NCBI RefSeq assembly: GCF_028476545.1
Contig: NW_026732707.1
Span: 274,501-338,500, forward strand
DNA length: 64,000 bases
Reading direction: 5' to 3'
Source of the DNA: Physella acuta
Taxonomy: Eukaryota > Mollusca > Gastropoda > Physidae
Under the pieces are notes generated by a model. It was not told the origin of the DNA, did not search any database, and saw nothing but the letters and a program-made list of their open reading frames with translations. The translations under genes were made by a program, and so were the position numbers. Positions 26,651 through 48,660 of the stretch are shown here, piece after piece; the stretch's first letter is position 1, and each line of letters starts with the position of its first letter.

Positions 26651-27490
26651 TAGTCATCATGAGGCTATTCGTAGTGAAGTACACTGACCAATCCGAGCTA
26701 GGCATATCCCCCCTTGCTTCAACATTGGCTAGGTTTGTGCCTAGGTCCTAGCTGTGGAATCTACTGTCTTTAGAGAACAATTATTGAATAATTATTTATT
26801 AATATTATTATTAATTAGGCCTATTTAAAATTATTATTGAATAATTATATTCAAATAAATTACGTAGGTCAATATTATATGGAAAATATATAGACACCAA
26901 ACGATAATTCAGGATTACTATAAGAATGGGGGTCTGGCATTGGTGATAATAGGGAGGTAGAAATCGATTTAAAATCTTAAGGATGACTCATAGCTGTTAA
27001 TCAACAAGTAGTTTTAAATTTTGCAGTCTTTTTTGTTGTTTGTAATAAAAACACATATCAATACAAGAGATGTTGACAAGAGATTAGTTGATTTTTTGCA
27101 GAAATTTTTATATAAAGCAGCTATTTGTTTACTACACGTACAAGGTAGCCACGTTGTTCCCAGTGATAAGTTATGTCTCTTACTTCTATAGATATGGTAC
27201 CATTTCATTTGTTCTATTTACTGGTAAATTATAAAACTGTTTTTTGTTATGTTAAATTTTAATAAATGTTTGATTTGTTAGCTACTATCCAAAACTTTAA
27301 TAGCAGCCTCCAACTTTTTGTAGCTGTCATAACAGCTGTTTAAGGCAAAACGATTCAAAATAATGGCGTCCATCAAGTAGCAAACTTTCTTGTCGAGTGT
27401 GCGGCTCTAGACTAGTATCGTGAGTAGAAAGGCTCAAACTGGGTGGGATTTTACACTACTTTGATTGGTCAGTGTACAGATACCTTCCAG
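26651..27490. other. Spacer, no feature recognised
   Basis: AT-rich sequence without convincing exons or repeats. Confidence 0.5.
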
Positions 27491-27493
27491 TAA

Positions 27494-27914
27494 GGGGTCA
27501 TCCATAAATTACGTCACGTTTTTAGACTATTTTTACCTCCCCCCCTCCCCTCCGTCACACATCGTCACAAAAAGCCAGACCCCCCCTTAAATGACGTCAC
27601 ACCTCAGCCTACAACACCCCCCCCCCACCCTCAAAATTGCTGTTGAATTTTTCTTAAAACATCGATATTTTTCCAAAATCTTGTCTGACCTCTCTCAACA
27701 TAGAGTATTTTAATCAATTCCTATTACAATTTATTAAAACAGTTTTCTAAAACGCGAAATAACGTCTAAAATTCGTTTTCTAACAATACTTTTTGTTAAT
27801 GCAAAAATGTGACGTCTCACCAACTGAACACCCCCCCCTCCCTCATCACACACCGTCACAAAATTACCGACCCCCCTCCCCCTCACGAGTGTGACGTCAT
27901 TTATGGACGACCCC
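27494..27914 (+). mobile_element. Harbinger-like MITE, copy 1 (TAA duplication)
   Basis: Ends GGGGTCATCCATAAATTACG and, inverted, GGGGTCGTCCATAAATGACG, flanked by TAA at 27491-27493 and TAA at 27915-27917. A 3-bp TNA duplication is the PIF/Harbinger pattern. The 421-bp body has further TGACGTCA words inside both ends and C-rich tracts. No transposase. Confidence 0.78.
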
Positions 27915-27917
27915 TAA

Positions 27918-28006
27918 TCTGATTGGCCAATGTACAAATAACCCCCTAGCCATTTGTACATCACAAAAATAGCCCTCTGAAGGCTATTGGGTAGTGAAGT
28001 ACGAAT
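27918..28006. other. Short spacer
   Basis: Nothing recognised. Confidence 0.4.
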
Positions 28007-28135
28007 AGACACTCTAATTTGATATCTATGAAAGTTTTAGACACTCTAATTTGATATCTATGGAAGTTTTAGACACTCTAATTCGATATCTATGAAAGTT
28101 TTAGACACTCTAATTCGATATCTATGAAAGTTTTA
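28007..28135. repeat. 32-bp minisatellite, four units
   Basis: Units of about 32 bp: AGACACTCTAATTTGATATC followed by TATGAAAGTTTT. Confidence 0.9.
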
Positions 28136-28374
28136 GGACCAGACACTTAAATTACATGAGCTAGGAACTATGTCATTTATTGTCATCTATTTTAATCAAA
28201 ATTCTTTGAATGGTTCTTGATCTCAATTGTCAGTCAGCGCAGCTCATGAAGGCAACATTTAGTCCACTGGTCATTTCAAACAGAGTGAGCAAATGCCAGA
28301 CATTAGACACTCACAGTTAAAATTTTGTGTGCAAATATTACAAGTTTCAGATACAATCTGATACGCAAACTGAA

Positions 28375-28462
28375 AATATGAGAAATTTCTTGTAGCCTGC
28401 TAGTAGAGCCTATCCACTGAAAATATGACAACTTTCTTGTAGCCTGCTAGTAGAGCCTATCC
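28375..28462. repeat. Short direct duplication, about 43 bp
   Basis: CTGAAAATATGAGAAATTTC and the following CTTGTAGCCTGCTAGTAGAG block is repeated twice with minor change, followed by ordinary spacer to 28880. Confidence 0.75.
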
Positions 28463-28886
28463 AATGGCTGTCGTGGAGGTGTGCTGTACACAGTACTACC
28501 CCCCGCCCCCATTTTTGGAACATATTACATTTCCTATCTATTGCAAACACATTCATAAACATTAAAATAAAACATCAATTACTGCTATTTGCTATTAACG
28601 ATGAATGGTCCATTTCTCCATGCTCTAGCATCAAGAGAACAAACTGCTTGACATTGGATCAAGTATTTCAATAAAAAATAAATTAGTATCAGTTAGATTA
28701 GGTCAATTGCTGTACTTATGATGATCAAACTAAGCAACTGTTAGCAATCCCAGTGAAGTTTGTTCCATGCTATTTCTGATGCAAAATGAGCATATTTAGA
28801 CCCTTAAAATATAAAAGGTCGATCAAAAATTGTCATTCTGTTAATTAAATGTGATAAGATTCAGAGCCCCCTTTTGAACTAGGCCA

Positions 28887-29081
28887 CACATGACTGCAGC
28901 TTGTCAGATCCACACATGACTGCAGCTTGTCAGACCTATGGGCCACACATGACTGCAGCTTGTCAGATCTACACATGACTGCAGCTTGTCAGATCTATGG
29001 GCCACACATGACTGCAGCTTGTCAGATCTACACATGACTGCAGCTTGTCAGATCGACACATGACTGCAGCTTGTCAGATCT
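28887..29081. repeat. ACATGACTGCAGCTTGTCAG minisatellite
   Basis: Eight copies of a core of about 23 bp containing the PstI palindrome CTGCAG, spaced by GATC or by GATCTATGGGCC, so short and long units alternate irregularly. Confidence 0.9.
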
Positions 29082-29986
29082 ATGGAGTTGAAACTGTCTG
29101 AGCCAGACATTTCTCCTATAAAGCACAGCGTTTACACTTGCGACATGTATACTATACACGTATAAAAAAAACTTCTCAAAAAGTGAGTAGCCCCCCCCCC
29201 CCATACATGTTCTGATATAATTTACATACAACGAAATTAGTTTTTCCAGACATGTACAGTATACATGCCGCAAGTGTAAAGGTAGTTTACTGGTACATTA
29301 GACCCAGCTCGAATTTTCCCTTAACTTAATGACTTACATTAACTTACAAGTGTTATTTTTCTTGTTTCAACTACTTTGACTTCCTTTTGCTAAACTTTTG
29401 CTACAACCAGTAGCCTCTAATTTTAAAAATTGGAGGAAATAATAAAAGTTTAACAGCACAGCCTACCAGAAGGCTACATAATTCTTCAAAACTTGGAATG
29501 CTCTTTAAAAAATAAATAAAGTAATAAAATCATAGACACATCATTGCTAGGGTGCTGGAGTCTAGAGCCTCACACAAGCAAAAACATTTCTGAAACAAAA
29601 ACCATTACATTCAAAATATTACTTCCTATGTAACAACGCGACCTTAAAAAAATATAAAAAAGAGTATGATACTTGTACTTTTAGGTTTTATTGCAGAGGG
29701 TGAAATTGGGATATATTAATAATTTGCCTGAAAAGGTCTGTATTTTGGTACCTTTAACCCAAATCCTTAAGGTTGATTACGTGAATTAAATTAGAACTGG
29801 CAAAAGTGGCGGGGATTAACTTTTTATGCGTGCACTTTTTGAATGAGTGGCGCGGCTTATCTGTACAAGAACTATCTGTACAAGTCACCTAATTCGAAGT
29901 AATGTATAACTGTTCGCTTTATCTTGTTTTAGAAATAGGTACCTTAAAAATGAATATTTTATTTCTGAAGTTTTCTGAGATCACTC
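29082..29986. other. Spacer downstream of CAPSL
   Basis: No further coding exon is needed or seen. It should contain the CAPSL 3' UTR and poly(A) site on the minus strand just below 29987. A minus-strand AATAAA is not obvious immediately after the array. Confidence 0.4.
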
Positions 29987-30177
29987 CCCCAACAAACCTA
30001 AACTATGAGATCACTCCCCCAACAAACCTAAACTATGAGATCAATGCACCAACAAACCTAAACTATGAGATCACTCCCCCAACAAACCTAAACTATGAGA
30101 TCACTCCCCCAACAAACCTAAACTATGAGATCACTCCCCCAACAAACCTAAACTATAAGATCAATGCACCAACAAAC

Positions 30178-30201
<24 letters not shown>
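29987..30201 (-). repeat. 30-bp minisatellite containing the CAPSL stop codon
   Basis: About seven units of 30 bp. On the minus strand the unit reads GGGGGAGTGATCTCATAG followed by TTTAGGTTTGTT; two units carry a GCATTGATCTC variant. The unit nearest the gene (30178-30201) is coding and ends the CAPSL frame with GSDLIV and TAG. The remaining units therefore lie in the 3' UTR and each repeats the same in-frame stop. Confidence 0.9.
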
Positions 30202-39607
<9,406 letters not shown>

Positions 39608-39629
39608 TCATGAGTCTTGTTTAGTCAAG

Positions 39630-41075
<1,446 letters not shown>

Positions 41076-41300
41076 CAGTGTTTCTTCCAGACTTTTTTCT
41101 CCGGGGGGGGGGGGGGGCACTTGGAACTTTCGGGGGGCGGTAGACTTTCTTCGGGGGGGGGGGGGGGGGCGGACACTGTTAAAAGTATATATTTTCTATA
41201 TAAATTATATAAATTTCATTTCGTTCGGGGGGGGGGGGGGCGGTAAAAAATTTTCGGGGGGGGGGGGGGCTTCGCCTGGAGATGCCTGGAAGAAACTCTG
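41076..41300 (+). mobile_element. Poly-G hAT-like MITE, copy E, perfect TSD
   Basis: Flanks atctcatc at 41068-41075 and atctcatc at 41301-41308 are identical. Ends CAGTGTTTCTTCCAGAC and, inverted, CAGAGTTTCTTCCAGGC. The G-rich block before the right end is shorter than in the other copies. Confidence 0.92.
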
Positions 41301-41544
41301 ATCTCATCCCTGCTTCCACACCCACCCATGGAACAATACTATGTTTAGATTAGGCCTAGCCTTAGCTAAGTCTATGTTTACAGTTGACTTAAACACGATC
41401 AAACCTCCACTTTGTAAGTACTAAGTAGATCTTGTAAGTAGCCTTATTAGACCTACTAGTAGGCGTATACAATATTTTGTTTTGTATACTCGTGTAAAAG
41501 AAATTACTACGTTATATTATATAGTTATATTAATAATGAAATAT

Positions 41545-41557
41545 ATCTATCTATCTA

Positions 41558-41615
<58 letters not shown>
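41545..41615. repeat. (ATCT)n(GTCT)n microsatellite
   Basis: Four ATCT units followed by about 14 GTCT units. Confidence 0.93.
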
Positions 41616-41699
41616 ATTCTATCTATTTAAAAAGCTATTTATGTGTGTCTGTATACTGTATGTGTGTGTGTGTGTGTGTTTATGCATTACTACACCTCT

Positions 41700-42380
41700 T
41701 ATCACATCGCCGTGAAACTTTGGGAAGTTGTTGAGAAGAGTTTAATTCACATGGGCGGCGCCACGGTAGGGCGCCATTTGTTTTTTCTCTATATCAGTAT
41801 ATAAAAATAAAGGTCGATTGCGGTTTGACGCCGTTCATCCGATCGCCATCAAACTTAGAACACTCTCGGGGAAGTTTCTGTAAAATAAATATTTTTAAAT
41901 TTCGCATAGTCTGCGCCCCCGGGAGGGTGCGGTTCTTCTCTATATACGGTATATTAAAAAATGAAAGTCAGATGCGGTTCGACGTCGTCTATCCGAGTGC
42001 TATAAAACTGTGTGGAGTTAATGAGAGTGGGTGGAGGGGGGAATTTATTTTCACACGGGCGGCCCCCGGCAGAATGCGAATTGGCGCCCCCGTCTTTACC
42101 GTGAGCGCTATGACGCCTACGTTTGATAGACTATGGATAAGATGGGGCATTATAGTCATTCACTTCATTGATCAGATGCGTTTGCTGGCGCCCAGGGAGG
42201 GTGCAATTTGGTGCCTTGGGCTATCCCGTGAGCACTATGGTGCCTACGTTCGTTTTAAACATTGCGAAAGACTATACATCAGATTGGATTTTAGAGTTGT
42301 TCGCTAAATATAATTAGGCACGTCGCCAGCGCCCCGGCAGGGTACGATTTTGCGCCGCGGGCTTTTTGGGCGGTAGTATA
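41700..42380 (+). repeat. Dispersed repeat family D (GCGCCC..GGCAGGGTGC), copy 1
   Basis: Internal blocks recur with loose periodicity: GATCGCCATCAAACTT, GGGTGCGATTTGGCGCC, GTGAGCGCTATGGCGCCTAC and GACTATGGATAAGATGGGGC. The same blocks fill 49790-51740. A 160-codon open frame here has no recognisable domain, and its sequence is shared with frames broken elsewhere, so I do not call it a gene. Confidence 0.6.
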
Positions 42381-42936
42381 GTAAAAATTTGTAGTAGATT
42401 TTTTGTTGTTACTAATGAATTAATTGTTTGATTGCTAAGTGTTTTAATTATTTTTTTTACCTAAAAAGATCACTAAGTTTCCCCAATACACAAAAGTTCA
42501 AAACGTGCGCTTATTGATCGAGTGTGAAAATCAGTTGTCTTCGTTTTCAGCTCGAACTCTATTGATCTAATAATATTGGATCGTTTATTTGTGACACACA
42601 ATATATTTGATAAGAGAAAACATAACGAACTTTATCAGCACAGACTAAAATAACATGGATATTATCCGACACACGTCGCTATGACTGATCCGTCCAGCCG
42701 CTAATTCAAATATAACCTGCCGGCAAACTATAGTCTAAGCCGCTGTAATGTAGTGTTTTATTCCGTCAGTCATCGGTACAGCAGCTGGGTCTTCAAAGCT
42801 GGAGATCGTGCTCTCATAGAAATATCATAATTAGTTGTTTCTAATCAATCAACTCTTATCAACAACAAATGCTATACCTTGTTTGGCTTATATTGTGGTC
42901 TTGCTGCCTTCATGTTTTTCGGTTGTCGACAAAGTT
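42381..42936. other. Spacer
   Basis: No gene or array recognised. Confidence 0.5.
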
Positions 42937-43106
42937 CAGAGGCGTAACGAGGGCGGGGCGGGGGTGCGGACCGCACCGGGTGACACCATGTAGGGGGTGA
43001 CACCAGGGCAAAAGAACTTGCAAAATGTGCTGGAAAAAATGCCATTTTGCCAGTTCCATTAATGATGAATTAAAATTAATTATTCTTTTAAGTTCAAATC
43101 AACAAT

Positions 43107-43109
<3 letters not shown>

Positions 43110-43199
<90 letters not shown>
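43110..43199. repeat. (TA)n microsatellite
   Basis: About 44 units inside the family 3 element. Confidence 0.93.
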
Positions 43200-43202
<3 letters not shown>

Positions 43203-43219
43203 AGCGGGTGAATGGATTT

Positions 43220-43818
43220 TTTTGTATTATTTTATTTGTTGCGAATCTGGGAGTGCATGGTGGTCCAATGGGGAACAGCACGGGGTCCCCCTTCCGCTCG
43301 AAGCGGTCAGTATAAATTGACCGTATTATTTTATTTGTTGCGAATCTGGGAGTGCATGGTGGTCCAATGGGGAACAGCACGGGGTCCCCCTTCCGCTCGA
43401 AGCGGTCAGTATAAATTGACCGTATTATTTTATTTGTTGCGAATCTGGGAGTGCATGGTGGTCCAATGGGGAACAGCACGGGGTCCCCCTTCCGCTCGAA
43501 GCGGTCAGTATAAATTGACCGTATTATTTTATTTGTTGCGAATCTGGGAGTGCATGGTGGTCCAATGGGGAACAGCACGGGGTCCCCCTTCCGCTCGAAG
43601 CGGTCAGTATAAATTGACCGTATTATTTTATTTGTTGCGAATCTGGGAGTGCATGGTGGTCCAATGGGGAACAGCACGGGGTCCCCCTTCCGCTCGAAGC
43701 GGTCAGTATAAATTGACCGTATTATTTTATTTGTTGCGAATCTGGGAGTGCATGGTGGTCCAATGGGGAACAGCACGGGGTCCCCCTTCCGCTCGAAGCG
43801 GTCAGTATAAATTGACCG
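43220..43818. repeat. 99-bp tandem repeat, six identical units
   Basis: Period 99 bp (for example TTGACCG at 43317 and 43416). By eye the units are identical. Each holds CCGCTCGAAGCGG, a perfect palindrome, near its end. Because 99 is a multiple of three and no stop falls in some frames, both strands stay open for over 200 codons; this is a consequence of the period, not evidence for a protein. Confidence 0.93.
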
Positions 43819-44475
43819 CTCGGAGTGATTTTCTTCCTTTTTTTGACCCGCGGCGAGATGTAGGTCGGGTCAGATTTCTGCGTGGCGCACCGCACGCGTG
43901 GAGTGAGGTTGCTTGGGCAACTTGGCTGGGTGTTTTGTTATATATGAATTGTTTTGTTATATATGAATTGTTTTGTTTGGTGTAAAAAGTTTGTTGTGTA
44001 CGTATTGTGTTCTACGTAATGTATTGTACGTAGTGGTTTTACGTAGTGTTTTGTTTGGTGTGGACTTTTGGATGTCGAGAATGGATGAAGGGAGGTTTCT
44101 GTGTGTCAGGGCCTGGACCATCCTAGACATCATAAGTCGGCGCAACACCAGCAAATGGTCAAACGTAATGTTTTGTTTGATGTAAAAAGTTTGTTTCGTT
44201 TGGTTCTGTTTTGTGTCAGTTTTTATCTATTCTTTTTTTATAACTTTTGGTTCCATATTTTGTTGAATAAATTTTATACTAGATTCTAGTCATTATTTTG
44301 TTAAATAAATTTTATTAACTGTAAAGGTTTTTTTGTTTTATTTTAGTAGCTTATTATTTAGACTAAGGTTAGGGTTTAACCACTGTGGGTTCTACCACGG
44401 TTGCACTGACCGGACAGTAGTTAGTTAGATAAGCCTAGAAGGGTAGATTTTTAGGTATCCCCTCCTAGCAGGGCT

Positions 44476-44476
<1 letters not shown>

Positions 44477-44573
<97 letters not shown>
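44477..44573. repeat. (TA)n microsatellite
   Basis: About 48 units near the right end of the family 3 element. Confidence 0.95.
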
Positions 44574-44574
<1 letters not shown>

Positions 44575-44811
44575 GTTGTTTCTTTGGAGGGGGTGACACC
44601 AAGATGTGCCGCACAGGGTGACACCCGACCCAGCGACGCCACTGGCAAAGTTTCTTTCATTTCGAATTCGACTATCAAAGTATAGAGTTAAGGGTCTTAA
44701 TTAAAAGAGTAAGATTATTAATATTATCATCTAATTAGTCGTAAAGAGTTGTATGGTAATTATTAGTGTTATCTTGAACATCAATAAGTGGGAGTCATCT
44801 TCCCTAAACTT

Positions 44812-45183
44812 TCTGGAATATTCTTTATAACACTAAGGGTTTGCCAACTCGGAATATTCTTTATAACACTAAGGGTTTGCCAACTCGGAATATTCTTTAT
44901 AACACTAAGGGTTTGCCAACTCGGAATATTCTTTATAACACTAAGGGTTTGCCAACTCGAAATATTCTTTATAACACTAAGGGTTTGCCAACTCGGAATA
45001 TTCTTTATAACACTAAGGGTTTGCCAACTCGGAATATTCTTTATAACACTAAGGGTTTGCCAACTCGGAATATTCTTTATAACACTAAGGGTTTGCCAAC
45101 TCGGAATATTCTTTATAACACTAAGGGTTTGCCAACTCGGAATATTCTTTATAACACTAAGGGTTTGCCAACTCGGAATATAG
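44812..45183. repeat. 36-bp minisatellite derived from repeat family C
   Basis: About ten units of GGAATATTCTTTATAACACT plus AAGGGTTTGCCAACTC. The flank (TCATCTTCCCTAAACTTTCT) and the unit match, in reverse, the end of family C near 32300-32370, so an internal piece of that repeat has been amplified. Confidence 0.9.
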
Positions 45184-45233
45184 ATATGATTTTTAATCTT
45201 GTATTAAATACTGAATTTTTAAAAATAAAATAG

Positions 45234-46452
45234 ATCTAAGCGTTCGACCAACGTGAAAAATTTAAAATAACTTGGTACGATATAAGCGTTCGACCAACGT
45301 GAAAAATTTAAAATAACTTGGTACGATATAAGCGTTCGACCAACGTGAAAAATTTAAAATAACTTGGTATGATATAAGCGTTCGACCAACGTGAAAAATT
45401 TAAAATAACTTGGTACGATATAAGCGTTCGACCAACGTGAAAAATTTAAAATAACTTGGTACGATATAAGCGTTCGACCAACGTGAAAAATTTAAAATAA
45501 CTTGGTACGATATAGATCTAAGCGTTCGACCAACGTGAAAAATTTAAAATAACTTGGTACGATATAAGCGTTCGACCAACGTGAAAATTTTTAAATAACT
45601 TGGTACGATATAAGCGTTCGACCAACGTGAAAAATTTTAAATAACTTGGTACGATATAAGCGTTCGACCAACGTGAAAAATTTTAAATAACTTGGTACGA
45701 TATAAGCGTTCGACCAACGTGAAAAATTTTAAATAACTTGGTACGATATAAGCGTTCGACCAACGTGAAAATTTTTAAATAACTTGGTACGATATAAGCG
45801 TTCGACCAACGTGAAAAATTTAAAATAACTTGGTACGATATAAGCGTTCGACCAACGTGAAAAATTTAAAATAACTTGGTACGATATAAGCGTTCGACCA
45901 ACGTGAAAAATTTTAAATAACTTGGTACGATATAAGCGTTCGACCAACGTGAAAAATTTAAAATAACTTGGTACGATATAAGCGTTCGACCAACGTGAAA
46001 AATTTAAAATAACTTGGTACGATATAAGCGTTCGACCAACGTGAAAAATTTAAAATAACTTGGTACGATATAGATCTAAGCGTTCGACCAACGTGAAAAA
46101 TTTAAAATAACTTGGTACGATATAAGCGTTCGACCAACGTGAAAAATTTTAAATAACTTGGTACGATATAAGCGTTCGACCAACGTGAAAAATTTTAAAT
46201 AACTTGGTACGATATAAGCGTTCGACCAACGTGAAAAATTTTAAATAACTTGGTACGATATAAGCGTTCGACCAACGTGAAAAATTTAAAATAACTTGGT
46301 ACGATATAAGCGTTCGACCAACGTGAAAATTTAACATAACTTGGTACGATATAAGCTTTCGACCAACGTGAAAATTTAAAATAACTTGGTACGATATAAG
46401 CGTTCGACCAACGTGAAAAATTTAAAATAACTTGGTACGATATAGATCTAAG
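45234..46452. repeat. 46-bp minisatellite, about 26 units
   Basis: Unit AAGCGTTCGACCAACGTGAA plus AAATTTAAAATAACTTGGTA and CGATAT. Units differ mainly in AAATTTAAA versus AATTTTAAA. A five-base AGATCT-creating insertion marks four positions (45234, 45513, 46073, 46443), showing higher-order block duplication. GTTCGACCAACGTGAA holds the inverted pair GTTCG/CGAAC only partly. Confidence 0.93.
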
Positions 46453-46629
46453 CGTTCGAAATTTTGTTCGCAATTTTCCCACCGTGACGGACGATACACA
46501 GAATAATCAAGTTAAAGATAAATCCATATGCGTTATTTGATAAATCGGAAATTCAGCGGAATTTACTCAAAATATGCAACAAAATAGAGCATTTGATAAT
46601 TTAGGCTACTTAAATGTAAAATTTCGTCT

Positions 46630-46975
46630 ATCTATCTAAAACAGTTCTCAAGTTACATGTTTTTTTTTTTTTTTTTTTTTTTTTTTTTGAAAAACTGACA
46701 AGGACAGTTGAAAAAGTACCACTGCCTGTTTATCTGGGATCGCTGAAAGGTCATTAAAAAAATGCAAATTTATATGAAATTTCGTCAACTTAGCTGCAAC
46801 GGTACTCAAGTTATAATGTTCATAGACAGACAGACAGACAGACAGACACACACACAACACACACACACATACACACAAAATTGCTAAACTTAGATTTTCG
46901 TGTAAAACATCAAGGTTTGTGAAAATCTCGATTTCGTTTTCATGCACGATTACAATAATTCCTCTACACTTTACA
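46630..46975 (-). repeat. Dispersed repeat family C fragment (inverted)
   Basis: Contains a T-tract, TGCAACGGTACTCAAGTTAT, a (CAGA)n(CA)n tract and GCACGATTACAATAATTC, the reverse of the 5' half of the copies at 30916 and 31685. Confidence 0.7.
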
Positions 46976-47270
46976 TACTAGAAAATAAAAATCCTACCGA
47001 TTTTGCTGTTATTTCAAGGGATGGTTAAATTAGATTCAACTTTATGAATACAATTAAACAATTTAAAAAATGTCTATGTTTTAAGGTAGCCAAGATAAAA
47101 AGGAACAAATCTCTTGTATATTTTATTTACCGTCAATTTTTTTCTTATCCTGCCACATTGATTATTGTCAATTTAATTTTTTTTATTTCGATGAAAGGTT
47201 AAGAATATGTTTTTTTTTGTAATTATTAGTGTTATTATACAGAGTAATACACATTTGTTTCGAAGTTTTA
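46976..47270. other. Spacer
   Basis: Nothing recognised. Confidence 0.4.
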
Positions 47271-48190
47271 AGGGAGGGGCTGAGCTGCAAAGGTGGTCAC
47301 TTACAGCATGACAGTGAGGCGGCAATCTGACTCCTCACTTACAGTTGTGAGGAAAAAGGATCATCTCCCAACTTATAGCAAAGTTTTAGATGGTGGTGCA
47401 AGGCCTAAATGAGACTGAGAGCGCTTTATCCCACGACTTACATAGAGTGTACAAGACGCTAGGTAACATCTCAGCAGGTGGTCCCGTAGATTCAGAGTTT
47501 CTACGAGACCAGTTTGTAGAGAACCTGGACCAAACCCCTTTAAAAAATGGTCTTCGTAGACCCAGAAGCCACGTTTACGACAATACAAGATGCAGCCATC
47601 AGGTGAAAGGGGGTGCGTAAGGACCCCTGTACTGAACCGGCTTAGGCAGCAACACCTCCACCAATCTCCAAGATAGGGGATAAGGTGGACAAGCTAGAAG
47701 AACAGTTGTCCTCTCTGGTGGCCCTTATCAGAGGAAACGCAATTAGCCTCTCTCAAAAGATGACCAAAAAGATGCGCAAAAGGAAAAAAAGCGCAACGAA
47801 AAAAAGGGCAAAAAAATGCGCAACGGTAAAATATGCACACAGAAAAAAAAAACGCAAACAAAAATTTGCGCACACAGAAAAATGCGCAAAGAGAAAAAAA
47901 GATCAACCAGAAAAATGCGCAAACAGAAAATTGCGCACACAGAAAAGTGCGCACACAGAAAAAAGCGCATTTTACTCTTCGCGTATTTTTCTGTGTGAGC
48001 ACATTTCTGTTTGCGCTTTTTTTCATTGCGCTTTTTTCCCATTGCTTATCTATCTGGGAACAATCTCAAAGAGCACCCAGGGGTGGAGACTAGAACCGGC
48101 TTCAAATTCCACCAGAAAAAAAAAGCGAGATCCCTGAGAAAGCCGGAGTCTCGCTGCTGAGGGGCAGGACTCCACTCTACACAAACTATT
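47271..48190 (+). other. Unassigned coding-like segment with embedded GCGCACACAGAAA repeat
   Basis: 47390-47620 is an open frame of 76 codons (NETESALSHDLHRVYK, LGNISAGGPVDSEFLRDQF) with less biased composition than its surroundings. I do not recognise a domain. At 47754-48052 a GCGCA(A/C)ACAGAAA-type repeat runs first in one orientation and then inverted after about 47960, and 48053 onward returns to less simple sequence. It could be a decayed mobile-element fragment. Confidence 0.35.
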
Positions 48191-48660
48191 AAAAAATACT
48201 CATCATTTAAGGGGTCTCAGTGACTTCTGTGGTTGACAAGTGGCTCTCAAATTAGCAACATCATTGAGATTTTACGAAACGGTTTTAAGAGATGCTGTCG
48301 ACTGGCACGTCCTTGCCATCCCATATGTTGGCCACTTTATGCAAAGATTCATAATGAGAGGCTGAACGACCGAGTGTTTCTGGTAATCAATGGACCAGTG
48401 AGCTGCCAATCGTCACATTGTCCCTTAGGCATCCTCTAGGACCTCAAGGCACTTCCCGTAGTGAGCTGATTGTGGTCCCTGTCAGAAGTGTTACGAGCAT
48501 ACAAGCTACAGGAGGATACCCAAAGTGTTACGAGCATACAAGCTACAGGAGGATACCCAAGAATGATTTTTCCACGATGACAACACTTGCTCTATCCTAT
48601 GTATGTTACGATAATAGAATTGAGTCTCCACTACCCTAAGCCATGCAGTTGGCGTCGTTT
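48191..48660 (+). other. Unassigned low-AT segment, possible decayed coding sequence
   Basis: 48238-48340 reads VALKLATSLRFYETVLRDAV in one frame before it closes. The lower AT content and absence of repeats suggest former coding DNA, perhaps a transposase remnant, but I cannot name it. At 48484-48562 a 41-bp segment (AAGTGTTACGAGCATACAAG onward) is directly duplicated. Confidence 0.35.

Larger units (their letters stand above)
42937..44644 (+). mobile_element. hAT-like non-autonomous element, family 3, long copy carrying arrays
   Basis: Left end CAGAGGCGTAACGAGG with GCACCGGGTGACACC; the right end inverts to CAGTGGCGTCGCTGGG with GTGTCACCC. Flanks acaaagtt (42929-42936) and gcaaagtt (44645-44652) match at 7 of 8. 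The interior holds (TA)n, six 99-bp repeats, an inverse copy of the 36191-37655 repeat, an inverse copy of 36809-36935, and more (TA)n, so it is a short element grossly expanded by nested material. Confidence 0.72.

Noticed and set aside
41825-42307. 160-codon frame
   Set aside because: Lies in dispersed repeat family D; the related sequence at 49790-51740 has no long frame, and no domain is visible.
43099-43985. 225- and 257-codon frames on opposite strands
   Set aside because: Both arise because the 99-bp unit is a multiple of three without stops; they lack start context, domains and codon bias.
44788-46482. Repetitive frames over the 36-bp and 46-bp arrays
   Set aside because: Tandem repeat translations only.
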